A DNA stretch of 64,000 nucleotides from CALAED01 sp036555725 (GCA_036555725.1 DATBKU010000090.1:1-64000), one strand, 5' to 3'; positions 34,516 through 43,125 are shown, numbered from the stretch's first letter. Translations and numbers: made by a program. Notes: generated by a model from the letters alone, not told the origin.

Positions 34516-35571
34516 ATGCGGCTCGATCTGTCGTCCGACGTGGAGACCCTGACCGCGGCGATCGTGGACATCGAGTCGGTCAGCGGCAACGAAAAGGCGC
34601 TGGCCGACGCGATCCACGACGCCCTGGGGGCGCTGCCCCACCTGGCCGTGGAGCGCGACGGCGACGCGGTGATCGCCCGTACCGCGCTCGGCCGGTCCGA
34701 ACGGGTGGTGCTCGCGGGGCACATCGACACGGTCCCGGTCAACGGCAACCTGCCGTCCCACGTCGAGGGCGACCGGCTGTACGGCTGCGGCACCACCGAC
34801 ATGAAGAGCGGTGTGGCGGTCATGCTCCGGCTGGCCGCGACGGTGCCCGCGCCGAACCGCGACGTGACGTACCTCTTCTACGACTGCGAAGAGATCGAGG
34901 CCGAGCGCAACGGGCTCGGGCGGCTGGGCCGCACCCGGCCCGAGCTGCTCGCGGGCGATTTCGCCGTGCTGCTAGAGCCCACCGGCGCCATGATCGAGGG
35001 CGGCTGCCAGGGCACCATCCGGGTCGAGGTGACGGCCACCGGCGAGCGGGCGCACAGCGCGCGCGCCTGGATGGGGTCGAACGCCATCCACCGTGCCGGC
35101 ACCATCCTCGACATCCTGCGGTCGTACGAACCCGATCGCCCTGTCGTGGACGGCCTTGAGTACCACGAGGGCCTCAACGCCGTATTCATCCGGGGTGGGG
35201 TCGCCGGCAACGTCATCCCCGACGAGTGCGTGGTCACCGTGAACTATCGGTTCGCGCCCCACAAGTCGCCCGCCGACGCCGAGGCCTACCTGCGCGAGCT
35301 GTTCGGCGACTTCGAGGTCAAGGTGGTCGACGCGGCACCGGCGGCCCGCCCCGGCCTCACCCATCCCGCCGCGGCCGCGTTCGTGGCCGCCACCGGCGGC
35401 GCGGCGCGAGCCAAGCTCGGCTGGACCGACGTGGCCCGCTTCGCCGAGCTCGGCATCCCCGCGGTTAACTACGGCCCCGGCGACCCGCCGCTCTCCCACA
35501 CCCGCGACGAGTACGTCGAGCTGCCCCTCATCCGCGACTGCGAAGCCCGCATGCAAACGTGGCTGCGTTGA
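34516..35571 (+). CDS. dapE: succinyl-diaminopimelate desuccinylase
   Basis: A 351-aa M20 metallopeptidase-family enzyme. Metal-binding motifs are AGHIDTVPVNGN and the Tyr-Asp-Cys-Glu-Glu segment LFYDCEEIEAE; the dimerisation domain contains GERAHSARAWMG. It removes succinate from N-succinyl-LL-DAP in lysine and DAP synthesis, the same pathway as dapD. A TAGGGT -10 hexamer eight bases upstream suggests a leaderless mRNA. Confidence 0.95.
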   Translation: MRLDLSSDVETLTAAIVDIESVSGNEKALADAIHDALGALPHLAVERDGDAVIARTALGRSERVVLAGHIDTVPVNGNLPSHVEGDRLYGCGTTDMKSGVAVMLRLAATVPAPNRDVTYLFYDCEEIEAERNGLGRLGRTRPELLAGDFAVLLEPTGAMIEGGCQGTIRVEVTATGERAHSARAWMGSNAIHRAGTILDILRSYEPDRPVVDGLEYHEGLNAVFIRGGVAGNVIPDECVVTVNYRFAPHKSPADAEAYLRELFGDFEVKVVDAAPAARPGLTHPAAAAFVAATGGAARAKLGWTDVARFAELGIPAVNYGPGDPPLSHTRDEYVELPLIRDCEARMQTWLR

Positions 35572-35598
35572 ATCTGGCTCGCTTCTCGCGGCTGTGCG

Positions 35599-36495
35599 CT
35601 ACCTGGTGTGCTTGGCGAAGAAGTCCCACATGGCGGCGCTGGCGTCGATGTCCGTGCTGGTCGGCCCGGCGAGCGGGACGGGGGTGCCGCCGGGCCAGGT
35701 GTGCCCGCCGCCGGTGATCTGGCAGTAGACCACCATGTCGCGGTCGCCGGCCCGGCAGGTGACATCGCCGTTGTGGTAGCTGACCCGCGTGGGCTCCGGC
35801 ACGCCGTCGATGCGCGACCACGTCCGTACGACCGCCGCCTGCGACGGGAACGTGCCGCGCATGCCGAGGGCGGGCAGGCTGCCGCCGGCCTCGGGCACGG
35901 TGACGTCGGCGGTGCCGTGGAAGATCATCATCGGTACGGGCCGGACGGGCCGGCAGGGCCGGTACGTCATCGAGCCCGCCACCGGCGCGACCGCGGCGAT
36001 CTTGTCCGGGCGCTGGCACGCCAGCCGGAAGGCCATCATCGCGCCGTTGGAGATCCCGGTGACGTACACACGTGCCGCGTCGACGCCCTGCGTGGCGACC
36101 AGCCGGTCGATCAGCCCGGTGAGGTAGCCCACGTCGTCCTCGGAGGACCGGTTGCAGCAGTCCCCGGCGTTCCAGACCCGGGCCGTCGCCGGCTCCCCGT
36201 CCGGGTACGCGACCAGGAACTTTCGCTGGTCGGCGACCTGGTCCAGGTGGGTCAGCAGCTCCATCACCCCGCCCGCGCCGAGCGCGCTGTGCAGCGCCAC
36301 CACCAGCGGCACCCGGCCGGACGGCAGCCCGTACGGCACGTACAGCCGATAGCTCCGCGCCCCCAGCCGCAGATCGTGCGGCCCCGGCGCCGGCCGTACG
36401 ACAGCAGGCGACGCCGACCGTGACGGCGGGCGCGAGCCGCCTTGGGCCGAGGAGCACGCCGCGAGCAGCAGCACCCCAGCCATGGCTGCCGGCAC
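35599..36495 (-). CDS. lipoprotein esterase of the PHB depolymerase / LpqC type
   Basis: An alpha/beta-hydrolase of the polyhydroxybutyrate depolymerase (feruloyl esterase-like) family. The lipobox is LLLAAC near the start; the nucleophile elbow is GISNGAM, the oxyanion region PLVVALHS, the C-terminal His segment GGGHTWPGG, and the motif WNAGDCC is typical. It resembles mycobacterial LpqC. The start is uncertain: GTG at 36495 has GGAG upstream, and ATG at 36483 is possible. It hydrolyses an extracellular ester; the natural substrate is unknown. Confidence 0.8.
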   Translation of the reverse strand: MPAAMAGVLLLAACSSAQGGSRPPSRSASPAVVRPAPGPHDLRLGARSYRLYVPYGLPSGRVPLVVALHSALGAGGVMELLTHLDQVADQRKFLVAYPDGEPATARVWNAGDCCNRSSEDDVGYLTGLIDRLVATQGVDAARVYVTGISNGAMMAFRLACQRPDKIAAVAPVAGSMTYRPCRPVRPVPMMIFHGTADVTVPEAGGSLPALGMRGTFPSQAAVVRTWSRIDGVPEPTRVSYHNGDVTCRAGDRDMVVYCQITGGGHTWPGGTPVPLAGPTSTDIDASAAMWDFFAKHTR

Positions 36496-36529
36496 CCGCC
36501 ACGCTCCGAGCGCCCGACGACAGGGACTG

Positions 36530-36661
36530 CTGGGCTCGCGACGCCCAGGCGGCACCTCGCCACGGCTTCGCCGTGCGGCCGGCAGCGCTATGTTGCTCAG
36601 CTTGGCGTGGATGCCGCCCTCCTCCGCCTTGCGATGCATCCATCTGGACGCCGCTTGCGTC
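36530..36661. repeat. cluster of short hairpins
   Basis: Three perfect small inverted repeats follow one another: CTGGGC/GCCCAG (36530-36548), CACGGC-TTC-GCCGTG (36561-36575) and GACGC/GCGTC (36647-36661). They lie upstream of the esterase and LOG genes. This may be a REP-like element or leader structure; I see no gene here. Confidence 0.4.
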
Positions 36662-36759
36662 GCGGCGGAGCCGCGCAATAGGCACAGTCGGCCCCGCGAA
36701 GCGCCCCTGTGGTCGGGCGCTCATCCGCACAGTACTGGCCGTTTGGCTACGTTAGGGGC

Positions 36760-37557
36760 ATGGAATCTGACGTGCCGCCACGCATGCACCGCCAGGGTCC
36801 GGCGATGTTGCGCGGGCGGGCAATCCCCCAGACCACGACCGACCAGCGGTTGCTCGACAGCCGGGGTCCCGCTGAGTGGGTGCACACGGACCCGTGGCGC
36901 GTCCTGCGCATCCAGGCGGAGTTCGTCGAAGGGTTCGGCCTGCTCGCCGAGCTCGGCCGGGCGGTGAGCGTGTTCGGCTCGGCGCGTACCAAGCGCGGCA
37001 CCGAGGAATACGAGCTTGCCGAGCGCATCAGCGCCAAGCTGGCCGCCTCAGGGTATGCCGTGATCACGGGCGGCGGTCCGGGGATCATGGAGGCAGCCAA
37101 CAAGGGCGCCGCCCGGGCCGGCGGCGTATCGGTGGGGCTCGGCATCGAGCTGCCCTTCGAGCAGAAGCTGAACGACCACATCGACATCGGCTTGGAGTTC
37201 CGGTACTTCTTTGTCCGCAAGACGATGTTCGTGAAGTACTCGCAGGCGTTCGTCGTGCTGCCGGGCGGGTTCGGCACGCTGGACGAGCTGTTCGAGTCGG
37301 TGACGCTGGTCCAGACCGGCAAGATCACGCGGTTTCCGATCGTGCTCGTCGGCACCGACTACTGGAGCGGCCTGCTCGCCTGGATCAAGGACACGATGCT
37401 GTCCAGCGGCAAGATCTCGGCCGCCGACCCCGAACTGCTGAACATGACCGACGACCCGGACGAGGTCGTCCACATCGTCATGACCGCGCACGAGAGCCAG
37501 GAGCGCGCCGCGCAAGAAGCCGCCGCCCGCGACGCCGGCAACGCAAATGGCACATGA
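36760..37557 (+). CDS. LOG-family nucleotide 5'-monophosphate phosphoribohydrolase-like protein 1
   Basis: A 265-aa Rossmann-fold protein of the TIGR00730/LOG group with GGGPGIMEAANKG and the diagnostic PGGFGTLDELFE. LOG enzymes release bases, including cytokinins, from nucleoside monophosphates. The ATG follows a TACGTT hexamer by six bases with no RBS, so it may be leaderless. A second LOG protein is encoded at 38780. Confidence 0.88.
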   Translation: MESDVPPRMHRQGPAMLRGRAIPQTTTDQRLLDSRGPAEWVHTDPWRVLRIQAEFVEGFGLLAELGRAVSVFGSARTKRGTEEYELAERISAKLAASGYAVITGGGPGIMEAANKGAARAGGVSVGLGIELPFEQKLNDHIDIGLEFRYFFVRKTMFVKYSQAFVVLPGGFGTLDELFESVTLVQTGKITRFPIVLVGTDYWSGLLAWIKDTMLSSGKISAADPELLNMTDDPDEVVHIVMTAHESQERAAQEAAARDAGNANGT

Positions 37558-37740
37558 CTTACTTTCCGAAACTGACGGACAACGGTTTTGGCGGCGCGTC
37601 CGATTGCCCGCCTGCGGTGCCGGATCACCGCGGCAGGCCGACCAGAAAAGAGCCATGGCACGGCACCGGCGTGGGACGCAATCATCCGAAATGGCAGCCG
37701 CGCCGTTCTTCGGCTATTTCGACCATGGCCACAGCGGGAC
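37558..37740. other. gene-free stretch
   Basis: Within the 554-bp gap before the cold-shock gene this first third contains no ORF with coding character, RBS or recognisable signal. Confidence 0.5.
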
Positions 37741-37881
37741 CTACGCGGGCTGCCGAATCGGCACTGTGGGGTTAAGTGTGACGAGCAGCTGTTCACGCAG
37801 GTATGCCGCCGTGGTCCTGCCGAGCTCTCCGTGGATCGCGACGACGGTATGGGTGGGGAGCCGGCGGCCGGTCACCCGCAC
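37741..37881 (-). pseudogene. STAS-domain (anti-anti-sigma) fragment
   Basis: About 47 codons read VRVTGRRLP then TVVAIHGELGRTTAAYLRE, closely like the first strand and helix of STAS anti-sigma-factor antagonists, then stop after NPTVPIRQPA. The phosphorylatable-serine half of the domain is missing and there is no RBS. It looks like a decayed remnant. Confidence 0.4.
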
Positions 37882-37943
37882 GCGTCGCGACGGTCCGGTT
37901 GTGCCGTTGTCGGTGATCGGCGGAGCCGTGTCTGGACGGCTGC

Positions 37944-38111
37944 TAGGCTGATACCAACGGTTGTCGTCAAATTTTTGCGACGTGAAAACGCCCGCGGAGT
38001 TCTGACAGCGGGCGTTCGTCGTTTCGGGGGTCCCTCCGTGGCGGGCGGCCAACAGCCGGAACGCGCAGCCGCGCCGATCCGTACAACACATCCCCACGAA
38101 GGAGACAGCAA
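37944..38111 (+). promoter_or_regulatory. cold-shock gene promoter and structured 5' leader
   Basis: TAGGCT (37944-37949) is a plausible -10, giving a leader of about 155 nt. The leader holds a strong hairpin (37978-38021): outer CGACG/CGTCG, inner AACGCCCGC/GCGGGCGTT, 12-nt loop. Long structured leaders are typical of cspA-type mRNAs, where they control stability and translation with temperature. Confidence 0.5.
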
Positions 38112-38315
38112 ATGAGCACAGGAACCGTGAAGTGGTTTAACGCTGACAAAGGCTTTGGCTTCATCGCCCCCGATGACGGGTCCGCGGACGTTTTCGTCCA
38201 CCACTCGGCGATCGATATGGGCGGCTACCGCAGCCTGGCGGAGAACCAGAAGGTCGAATACACGGTCAGCCAGGGCCCCAAGGGTCCGCAGGCCGACCAG
38301 GTACGCGCGCTCTGA
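38112..38315 (+). CDS. cspA: cold-shock protein
   Basis: A 67-aa cold-shock domain protein with RNP1 (KGFGFIAPD) and RNP2 (VFVHHSAI). It binds single-stranded nucleic acid and acts as an RNA chaperone. GAAGGAGA is upstream of the ATG. The length is standard for actinobacterial Csp proteins. Confidence 0.97.
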   Translation: MSTGTVKWFNADKGFGFIAPDDGSADVFVHHSAIDMGGYRSLAENQKVEYTVSQGPKGPQADQVRAL

Positions 38316-38339
38316 CGGAGTAGCGAAAAGATTTCCGCG

Positions 38340-38371
38340 AGGCAGGCCTCGGCGCACAGCCGGGCCTGCCT
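38340..38371 (+). terminator. hairpin terminator of the cold-shock gene
   Basis: A 9-bp perfect stem (AGGCAGGCC / GGCCTGCCT) with a 14-nt loop, 24 bp after the stop, followed by a short T/C-rich tract. Confidence 0.7.
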
Positions 38372-38531
38372 TGTCGCTTCCTCGCCCGCCATGACGATTC
38401 GCCGCTCGCCCGCCCGGCACGGCCGACCGAACCCGCACTGGCCCATCGTGATTACGCTGGCTGGCACACTGGCTTCGTTCCGACCGCCCTTTTCCCGGCA
38501 CCCGAGACAGGGAGGAGCAGCGTGGAAGAGG

Positions 38532-38693
38532 ATGACAACGCCGCAACGCCCCGACTTCGACTCCCGTAATTACGGCGACACCAAGCTCAGCGACCTGATG
38601 GCCGCGACGACACTATTCGAGCTGAACCGCCGCGGCCCGGGCGACGGGAAACCGGGGATCATCTATGCCCGCGACAGGCGCCAGCGCGAATGA
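38532..38693 (+). CDS. small hypothetical protein
   Basis: A possible 53-aa protein, not recognised. It is charged and hydrophilic (NYGDTKLSDLMAATTLFELN, ending in an Arg-rich tail) with no membrane segment. GGAGGAG lies 13 bases before the ATG, somewhat far. Its stop overlaps an upstream in-frame ATG of the LOG2 gene (ATGA), suggesting they are in one transcript. Confidence 0.45.
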   Translation: MTTPQRPDFDSRNYGDTKLSDLMAATTLFELNRRGPGDGKPGIIYARDRRQRE

Positions 38694-38779
38694 CCCGGGT
38701 GCCACGGCGCCGCGAAGAAGCAGGTGGCCAGATGGGCGATGGTGAACGGATTCCAGTAGCTAGCAGAGAACGGCACCCG

Positions 38780-39385
38780 ATGAAGATCTGTGTGTTCTGC
38801 GCCTCCAGCAACAAGATCGATCCCAGCTATCTCGAACTCGCCGAAGAGGTCGGCGCGGAGCTGGCCCGCCGCGGCCACACGCTGGTGAGCGGCGGCGCCA
38901 GGGTGTCGTGCATGGGCGCGGTGGCGCGGGCGGCCCGGGCCGGCGGCGCCCGTACGGTCGGGGTCATCCCGCAGGCGCTTGTCGACATCGAGGTCGCCGA
39001 CGAAGACTCCAGCGCGCTGATCATCACGGCCGACATGCGGTCGCGGAAGGCCGAGATGGACCGCCGCTCCGAGGCCTTCCTCGTGCTCCCCGGCGGGCTC
39101 GGCACGCTGGAGGAGCTGTTCGAGATCTGGAGCGCCCGGGTGCTGGGCCTGCACGAGAAGCAGCTGGTCATCCTCGATCCCTATGGGCTGTACGACCCGT
39201 TGCGCGACCTCATGTCGCACCTGCTCGACGAGGGGTTCGCCCGGCCGAAGATCTTCGACGCCATCGGCTGGACCCGTACGGTCGGGGAGGCCTTCGACAG
39301 CCTTGAGCGGCGGCCTGTACGGATCGAGCCGACGCCCGAGGACTACGCCGAGGCCGAGACATCACCCGGAGCGGCTGGGACCTGA
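38780..39385 (+). CDS. LOG-family protein 2
   Basis: A 201-aa TIGR00730/LOG protein that begins MKICVFCASSN, the usual family start, with GGARVSCMGAVARAA and PGGLGTLEELFE. It probably is a nucleoside-monophosphate phosphoribohydrolase. An upstream in-frame ATG at 38690 would add 30 residues not seen in the family. It differs from LOG1 in being the short form. Confidence 0.88.
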   Translation: MKICVFCASSNKIDPSYLELAEEVGAELARRGHTLVSGGARVSCMGAVARAARAGGARTVGVIPQALVDIEVADEDSSALIITADMRSRKAEMDRRSEAFLVLPGGLGTLEELFEIWSARVLGLHEKQLVILDPYGLYDPLRDLMSHLLDEGFARPKIFDAIGWTRTVGEAFDSLERRPVRIEPTPEDYAEAETSPGAAGT

Positions 39386-39426
39386 CCTGACGACGTCGTG
39401 CCCGGCCACCACGACGGTAGGTCCAC

Positions 39427-40005
39427 CTAGGCGCCGCGGCGGAAGCAGTCGACCAAGTGGTCGTCGACGAGGCCGCAGGCCTGCATGAGGGCGTACGCCG
39501 TGGTGGGGCCGACGAAACGGAAGCCGGACTTCTTGAGCTCCTTCGCCATGGCCTTCGAGCCGGGCGTGGTCGCCGGCACGTCGGCGAGGGTCCGCGGCGC
39601 CGGCGCGTCCGGGTCGGCGTATCGCCAGACCACAGTGGCCAGCCCGGCCGGCAGGTCGAGCGCCGCCCGGGCGTTCGCGATGGCCGCCTCGATCTTGGCG
39701 CGGTTCCGTACGATCGCCGCGTCGGCCAGCAGCCGGTCCACCTCGGCGGGGCCGTAGGCGGCGACCTTCTCGATGGCGAAGCCGTCAAAGGCCCGCCGGA
39801 AGCCCTCGCGCTTGCGCAGGATCGTCAGCCACGACAGGCCCGACTGGAAGGCCTCCAGGCACAGCCGCTCGTACAGCCCGGCGTCGTCGCGGACCGGGCG
39901 GCCCCACTCCTCGTCGTGGTAGGCGATGTACTCGGGCGCCGCCGTCCCCCAGGGGCAGCGGGCCCGTCCGTCGTCGCCGGTCACCGCGCCCGTGGCCGGG
40001 TTCAC
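39427..40005 (-). CDS. tag: DNA-3-methyladenine glycosylase I
   Basis: A 192-aa base-excision repair glycosylase. Tag-family features are CPWGTAAPEYIAYHDEEWG with the N-terminal Cys/His zinc ligands, LSWLTILRKREGFR, and the C-terminal GFRFVGPTTAYALMQA ... DDHLVDC. It removes 3-methyladenine from alkylated DNA. The GTG start follows GGGAG. Confidence 0.95.
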   Translation of the reverse strand: MNPATGAVTGDDGRARCPWGTAAPEYIAYHDEEWGRPVRDDAGLYERLCLEAFQSGLSWLTILRKREGFRRAFDGFAIEKVAAYGPAEVDRLLADAAIVRNRAKIEAAIANARAALDLPAGLATVVWRYADPDAPAPRTLADVPATTPGSKAMAKELKKSGFRFVGPTTAYALMQACGLVDDHLVDCFRRGA

Positions 40006-40018
40006 GCGGCTCCCTCGC

Positions 40019-40633
40019 TCACTCTGTCCCGTCCTCGGCCGCCCGCTCCCGGCGTTCGGCGGAGGCCGGCGACTCCGCGGGGGCGGGGGTGCGCGATTCC
40101 GCAGGCTGCGCGGCACGCGACTCCGCGGCCTGCACGTGCGCCTGGGCGGCCTGCGGGGCGTGTGCCTCCGTGGCGGCCTTCGGATCGGGGTCGGGCCGGG
40201 GATGGGACTCCATCTCCAAGGCCTCCACCGGCGGTATCCAGGGGCGGTCCTGCGCCGGATCGGCCGGAGCGGCCGGAGCGGCGCGCCACCCGCTCGTCTC
40301 CTGCCCGGCGCCGGCCCCGGACGACTCCAGAGACTCCAGCTTGTGCCGCAGCTCGGCGGTCTGCTGCTCGAGGATCGCGATGCGTGTGTCGCGCTCGGTC
40401 AGCGCGTAGGAGAGGCGGCGCAGCGCTTCGTCGGTGACGCGCGCGTGGTAGCCCCAGATCCCCATGGGGAGCCGGAGCAGCGCGGCGTCGGTGCCCGCGA
40501 TCGGCCGGTTGCCCGGCAGCGGCAGCGGCGGATGGTCCGGATGGGTCTCGGCCAGCTCTCCGCCCATGCCCGAGGCGAGCACGACGACCGCGATCACCAC
40601 GGCCAAACCGGCCAGGGCAATGGCGATAATCAC
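40019..40633 (-). CDS. DivIVA-like membrane-anchored coiled-coil protein
   Basis: A 204-aa protein with one N-terminal transmembrane helix (about residues 3-20), a short segment GYHARVTDEALRRLSYALTE followed by a coiled coil (ILEQQTAELRHKLESLE), and a long Pro/Ala/Glu-rich tail. This is the layout of the small DivIVA-domain proteins found next to tag in actinobacteria. GGGAG precedes the GTG start. Probably a cell-pole or wall-growth accessory; function not established. Confidence 0.7.
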   Translation of the reverse strand: MIIAIALAGLAVVIAVVVLASGMGGELAETHPDHPPLPLPGNRPIAGTDAALLRLPMGIWGYHARVTDEALRRLSYALTERDTRIAILEQQTAELRHKLESLESSGAGAGQETSGWRAAPAAPADPAQDRPWIPPVEALEMESHPRPDPDPKAATEAHAPQAAQAHVQAAESRAAQPAESRTPAPAESPASAERRERAAEDGTE

Positions 40634-40684
40634 GATCAAGGCTCCCTGTACTTGATAAACGCAGCGCGGTGCGGAACGTCCTAT

Positions 40685-40705
40685 GACGATCGTGCCACGA
40701 TCGTC
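40685..40705. promoter_or_regulatory. perfect 10-bp inverted repeat operator candidate
   Basis: GACGATCGTG-C-CACGATCGTC lies 2 bp before the ATG of the gene at 40708 and 51 bp from the divergent DivIVA-like start. A palindrome of this length at a leaderless start would block or gate transcription. Confidence 0.5.
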
Positions 40706-40707
40706 GC

Positions 40708-41166
40708 ATGGAGTTGCGGCTTGGTTCCCAAGTGTTCCATCCGGGCGATTTTGTGCTGTGGAACGATATCGCGCCCGGCGCCCGCCCGCTGGTCGGCGAT
40801 CAGATGGCCGGTACGGCCGCCGCGACCCGCGCGGGTCTGGTGTGCGCCGACCCCGCGGTCGCCGCGCGGGCCGGGGTACGGCCGGACGGGATCGTCGTCG
40901 ACGCCGGGACCATGCCAACGGCGGCCCTGGTCGAGGCGTGCCTGTCCACAGGCCACGCCGTGCTCGTCACGCTGGACCGGCCGGACGGCGCGGCGACCGA
41001 GCCCGACCCAGGCGTGCTCGCCGCCGTCTCCGTGTACGCCTGGCTGGGCGTGCGCGTGTTCCGCGCCGACCCAAGGGACTCCGACCCGGTACGTCAGGTG
41101 CTCGACATGGTCGCCTCGATCAAGGGCACCCGCCCGCCGGCGCGCACCGTTCGCGGTCTCGCCTAG
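40708..41166 (+). CDS. conserved-looking hypothetical protein
   Basis: A 152-aa soluble protein I do not recognise. It has an alternating alpha/beta pattern with GLVCADPAVAARAGV and a C-terminal Rossmann-like end (LGVRVFRADPRDSDPVRQVL). The last part recalls the C-terminal strands of TIM-barrel pterin-binding proteins, but this is weak. It starts right after a 21-bp palindrome and has no RBS. In mycobacteria the syntenic position holds folP2. Confidence 0.65.
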   Translation: MELRLGSQVFHPGDFVLWNDIAPGARPLVGDQMAGTAAATRAGLVCADPAVAARAGVRPDGIVVDAGTMPTAALVEACLSTGHAVLVTLDRPDGAATEPDPGVLAAVSVYAWLGVRVFRADPRDSDPVRQVLDMVASIKGTRPPARTVRGLA

Positions 41167-41176
41167 GTACCGATGG

Positions 41177-41962
41177 TCACCGGCCTTCGAAGACGGGCTG
41201 TTCCTTTTTCAGAAAGGCCTGGGTGGCCGCCGCGTGGTCGGCGGTTCGCGCGCAGGCGTCCTGGAGCTCGGCCTCGAGGTCCAGCGACTCGGCGAGCCCG
41301 GCGCTCGACGCCCGGCCGAGCGCCTCCTTCACCGCGCCGTACGCCGCGGTCGGCCCGACCGCGAGCTGTCCGGCCAGGGCGCGCGCCACCGTGTCGAGCT
41401 GATCCGCGGGCGCCACCTGGTTCACCAGGCCGATCTCCAAGGCCGCCGCGGCCGGCACGGGCTCGGCGAGCAGCAGCAGCTCGGCGGCCTTGGCCCGGCC
41501 GACCAGCCGCTGCAGGGTCCACGACATGCCGCTGTCGGGGGCGAGGCCGATTTTGGTGAACGCCGTGGCGAACGCGGCCCGCTCCGAGGCGATGATCAGG
41601 TCGCACGCGAAGGCGAGGGACGCCCCGGCGCCGGCGGCCATGCCGTTGACCGCGGCGACGACGGGTTTCCGCATCGACGTGATCCCCAGCACGATCGGGT
41701 TGTAGTGCTCCTGGACCGTGCCGTCCAGGCCGCGCCCGGACTCGAGGTTGGCCGCGTGCTCGCGCAGGTCCTGCCCGGCGCAGAAGGCCCGGCCGGAACC
41801 GGTCAGCAGTACGGCCCGCACCGTCGTGTCGCCGGCCGCCTCGTCGACCGCGGTACGCAGCGCCGTCTTCATCTCCACCGTGAGCGAGTTCATCGCCTCC
41901 GGCCGGTTCAGGGTGATCGCGGCCACCCCGTCCCGCACGTCGTACAGCACGGTTTCGGACAC
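41177..41962 (-). CDS. enoyl-CoA hydratase/isomerase (PaaG-like)
   Basis: A 261-aa crotonase-family enzyme with the oxyanion-hole segments GSGRAFCAGQDLREHA and VNGMAAGAGASLAFACD and acidic residue in APDSGMSWTL. The GMSWTLxRLVG region resembles PaaG-type isomerases of phenylacetate catabolism. The PaaX-type regulator upstream on the same strand fits such a role. GGAGG lies six bases before the GTG. Confidence 0.88.
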   Translation of the reverse strand: MSETVLYDVRDGVAAITLNRPEAMNSLTVEMKTALRTAVDEAAGDTTVRAVLLTGSGRAFCAGQDLREHAANLESGRGLDGTVQEHYNPIVLGITSMRKPVVAAVNGMAAGAGASLAFACDLIIASERAAFATAFTKIGLAPDSGMSWTLQRLVGRAKAAELLLLAEPVPAAAALEIGLVNQVAPADQLDTVARALAGQLAVGPTAAYGAVKEALGRASSAGLAESLDLEAELQDACARTADHAAATQAFLKKEQPVFEGR

Positions 41963-41988
41963 CGTCGTCCTCCAAAGCTCCTCGCGAT

Positions 41989-42813
41989 CTACTGCAGGCA
42001 ACCATCGACGAACCGAGAGGCCGCGGGCAAGAGCCGCGCCGCCTCGGCGTCGAAGAAGGCGGCGGCCGCGGTGCCCGGCCACCCCTCCGGCAACAGGGCC
42101 GCCGGCAGGCCTGGGTCCAGAAAGAGAAACTTGCGCCATTCGTGCACCAGGCTGCTCCGTACCGCGAAGGCCTGGTCGTCCGGCAGGTGCTCCGACCCCT
42201 GCACGGCGTCGTGCGCCCAGGTCAGCCACCGTTCGTACGTCCGCGCCAGCGTGCCGAGGTCCCAGGCCCGCATGACCAGCTCGCACGCGTCCCCGCCGAA
42301 GGCGGCCTGGAACCGGTCGGCCGTCAGGTGCTCTGCCTCGAGCAGGGCGTCGAGCTCGGGGGAGACGCGCGGGCTGAGCCATGTCGTCTCGTGCAGCGGC
42401 GCGTACCCCAGGTAGGCGAGCCCGGCCCGCAGCCGGGTCCGCCGCGCCCGGTCCCGCACGCGTTCCACGACGAGTAGATGCCATTGGCCGTCCCACGGCT
42501 GCGGGATGTCGCGGTAGATGCGTCGCGCCGCCTCGTCGAGCCGTTGCACCGCCCGCGGGGTGAGGGCGTAGCCGGGACCGGCGGCCAGCCGTACCGGCGC
42601 CAGCCAGGCCTGCCGGACCATGCGGGAAACGGCCGTACGGACGGCGGGCGCTGCGATGCCAAGCGGCGCCAGCATTTTGACCAGGGCGGCGATCGGGGCC
42701 TGACCGCCGCGCTCGCGGAGATGGTCGCCGTATAGATCAAAGAGGGCGGAGCGGGCATTCACCAGGCCAGCTTCGCACCTGAGTCGCTGGATCTGGGCGC
42801 TGATCGTTACCAC
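41989..42813 (-). CDS. PaaX-family transcriptional regulator
   Basis: A 274-aa protein with the N-terminal winged helix of PaaX (SALFDLYGDHLRERGG, AVRTAVSRMVRQAWL) and the PaaX C-terminal domain. In E. coli PaaX represses phenylacetate genes and responds to phenylacetyl-CoA. Here the enoyl-CoA hydratase gene follows 26 bp downstream. The start may be this GTG or the internal GTG at 42762. Confidence 0.88.
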   Translation of the reverse strand: MVTISAQIQRLRCEAGLVNARSALFDLYGDHLRERGGQAPIAALVKMLAPLGIAAPAVRTAVSRMVRQAWLAPVRLAAGPGYALTPRAVQRLDEAARRIYRDIPQPWDGQWHLLVVERVRDRARRTRLRAGLAYLGYAPLHETTWLSPRVSPELDALLEAEHLTADRFQAAFGGDACELVMRAWDLGTLARTYERWLTWAHDAVQGSEHLPDDQAFAVRSSLVHEWRKFLFLDPGLPAALLPEGWPGTAAAAFFDAEAARLLPAASRFVDGCLQ

Positions 42814-42930
42814 TTCGCGCTCGGAAGACGAGATAATGGTGGACCACTAATGATGCGGATGCGGCAGGCGGCCACGCGGCCAATGGCGCCCGAAGGCCCA
42901 GGCGGCCCTAGGCAGGAAGGGGATATACGC

Positions 42931-43098
42931 ATGGCGGCGATGAAGCCGCGGACAGGCGACGGTCCGCTTGAAGTGACCAAGGAGGGGCGCGGAATCGTCA
43001 TGCGTGTCCCGCTGGAGGGTGGCGGGCGGCTCGTGGTCGAATTGTCGGCCGACGAGGCCAGCGAGCTTGGCGACGCGCTGAAAAACGTGGTCGGCTGA
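42931..43098 (+). CDS. DUF3117 protein
   Basis: A 55-aa actinobacterial protein that begins MAAMKPRTGDGPLEV and ends GDALKNVVG, almost matching the family consensus (Rv1211-like). Its function is unknown. GGAAGGGG precedes the ATG. Its place next to the tag/DivIVA region matches the mycobacterial order. Confidence 0.93.
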   Translation: MAAMKPRTGDGPLEVTKEGRGIVMRVPLEGGGRLVVELSADEASELGDALKNVVG

Positions 43099-43125
43099 CG
43101 CGCCCCACGACCTGCTCTTGGTGAC

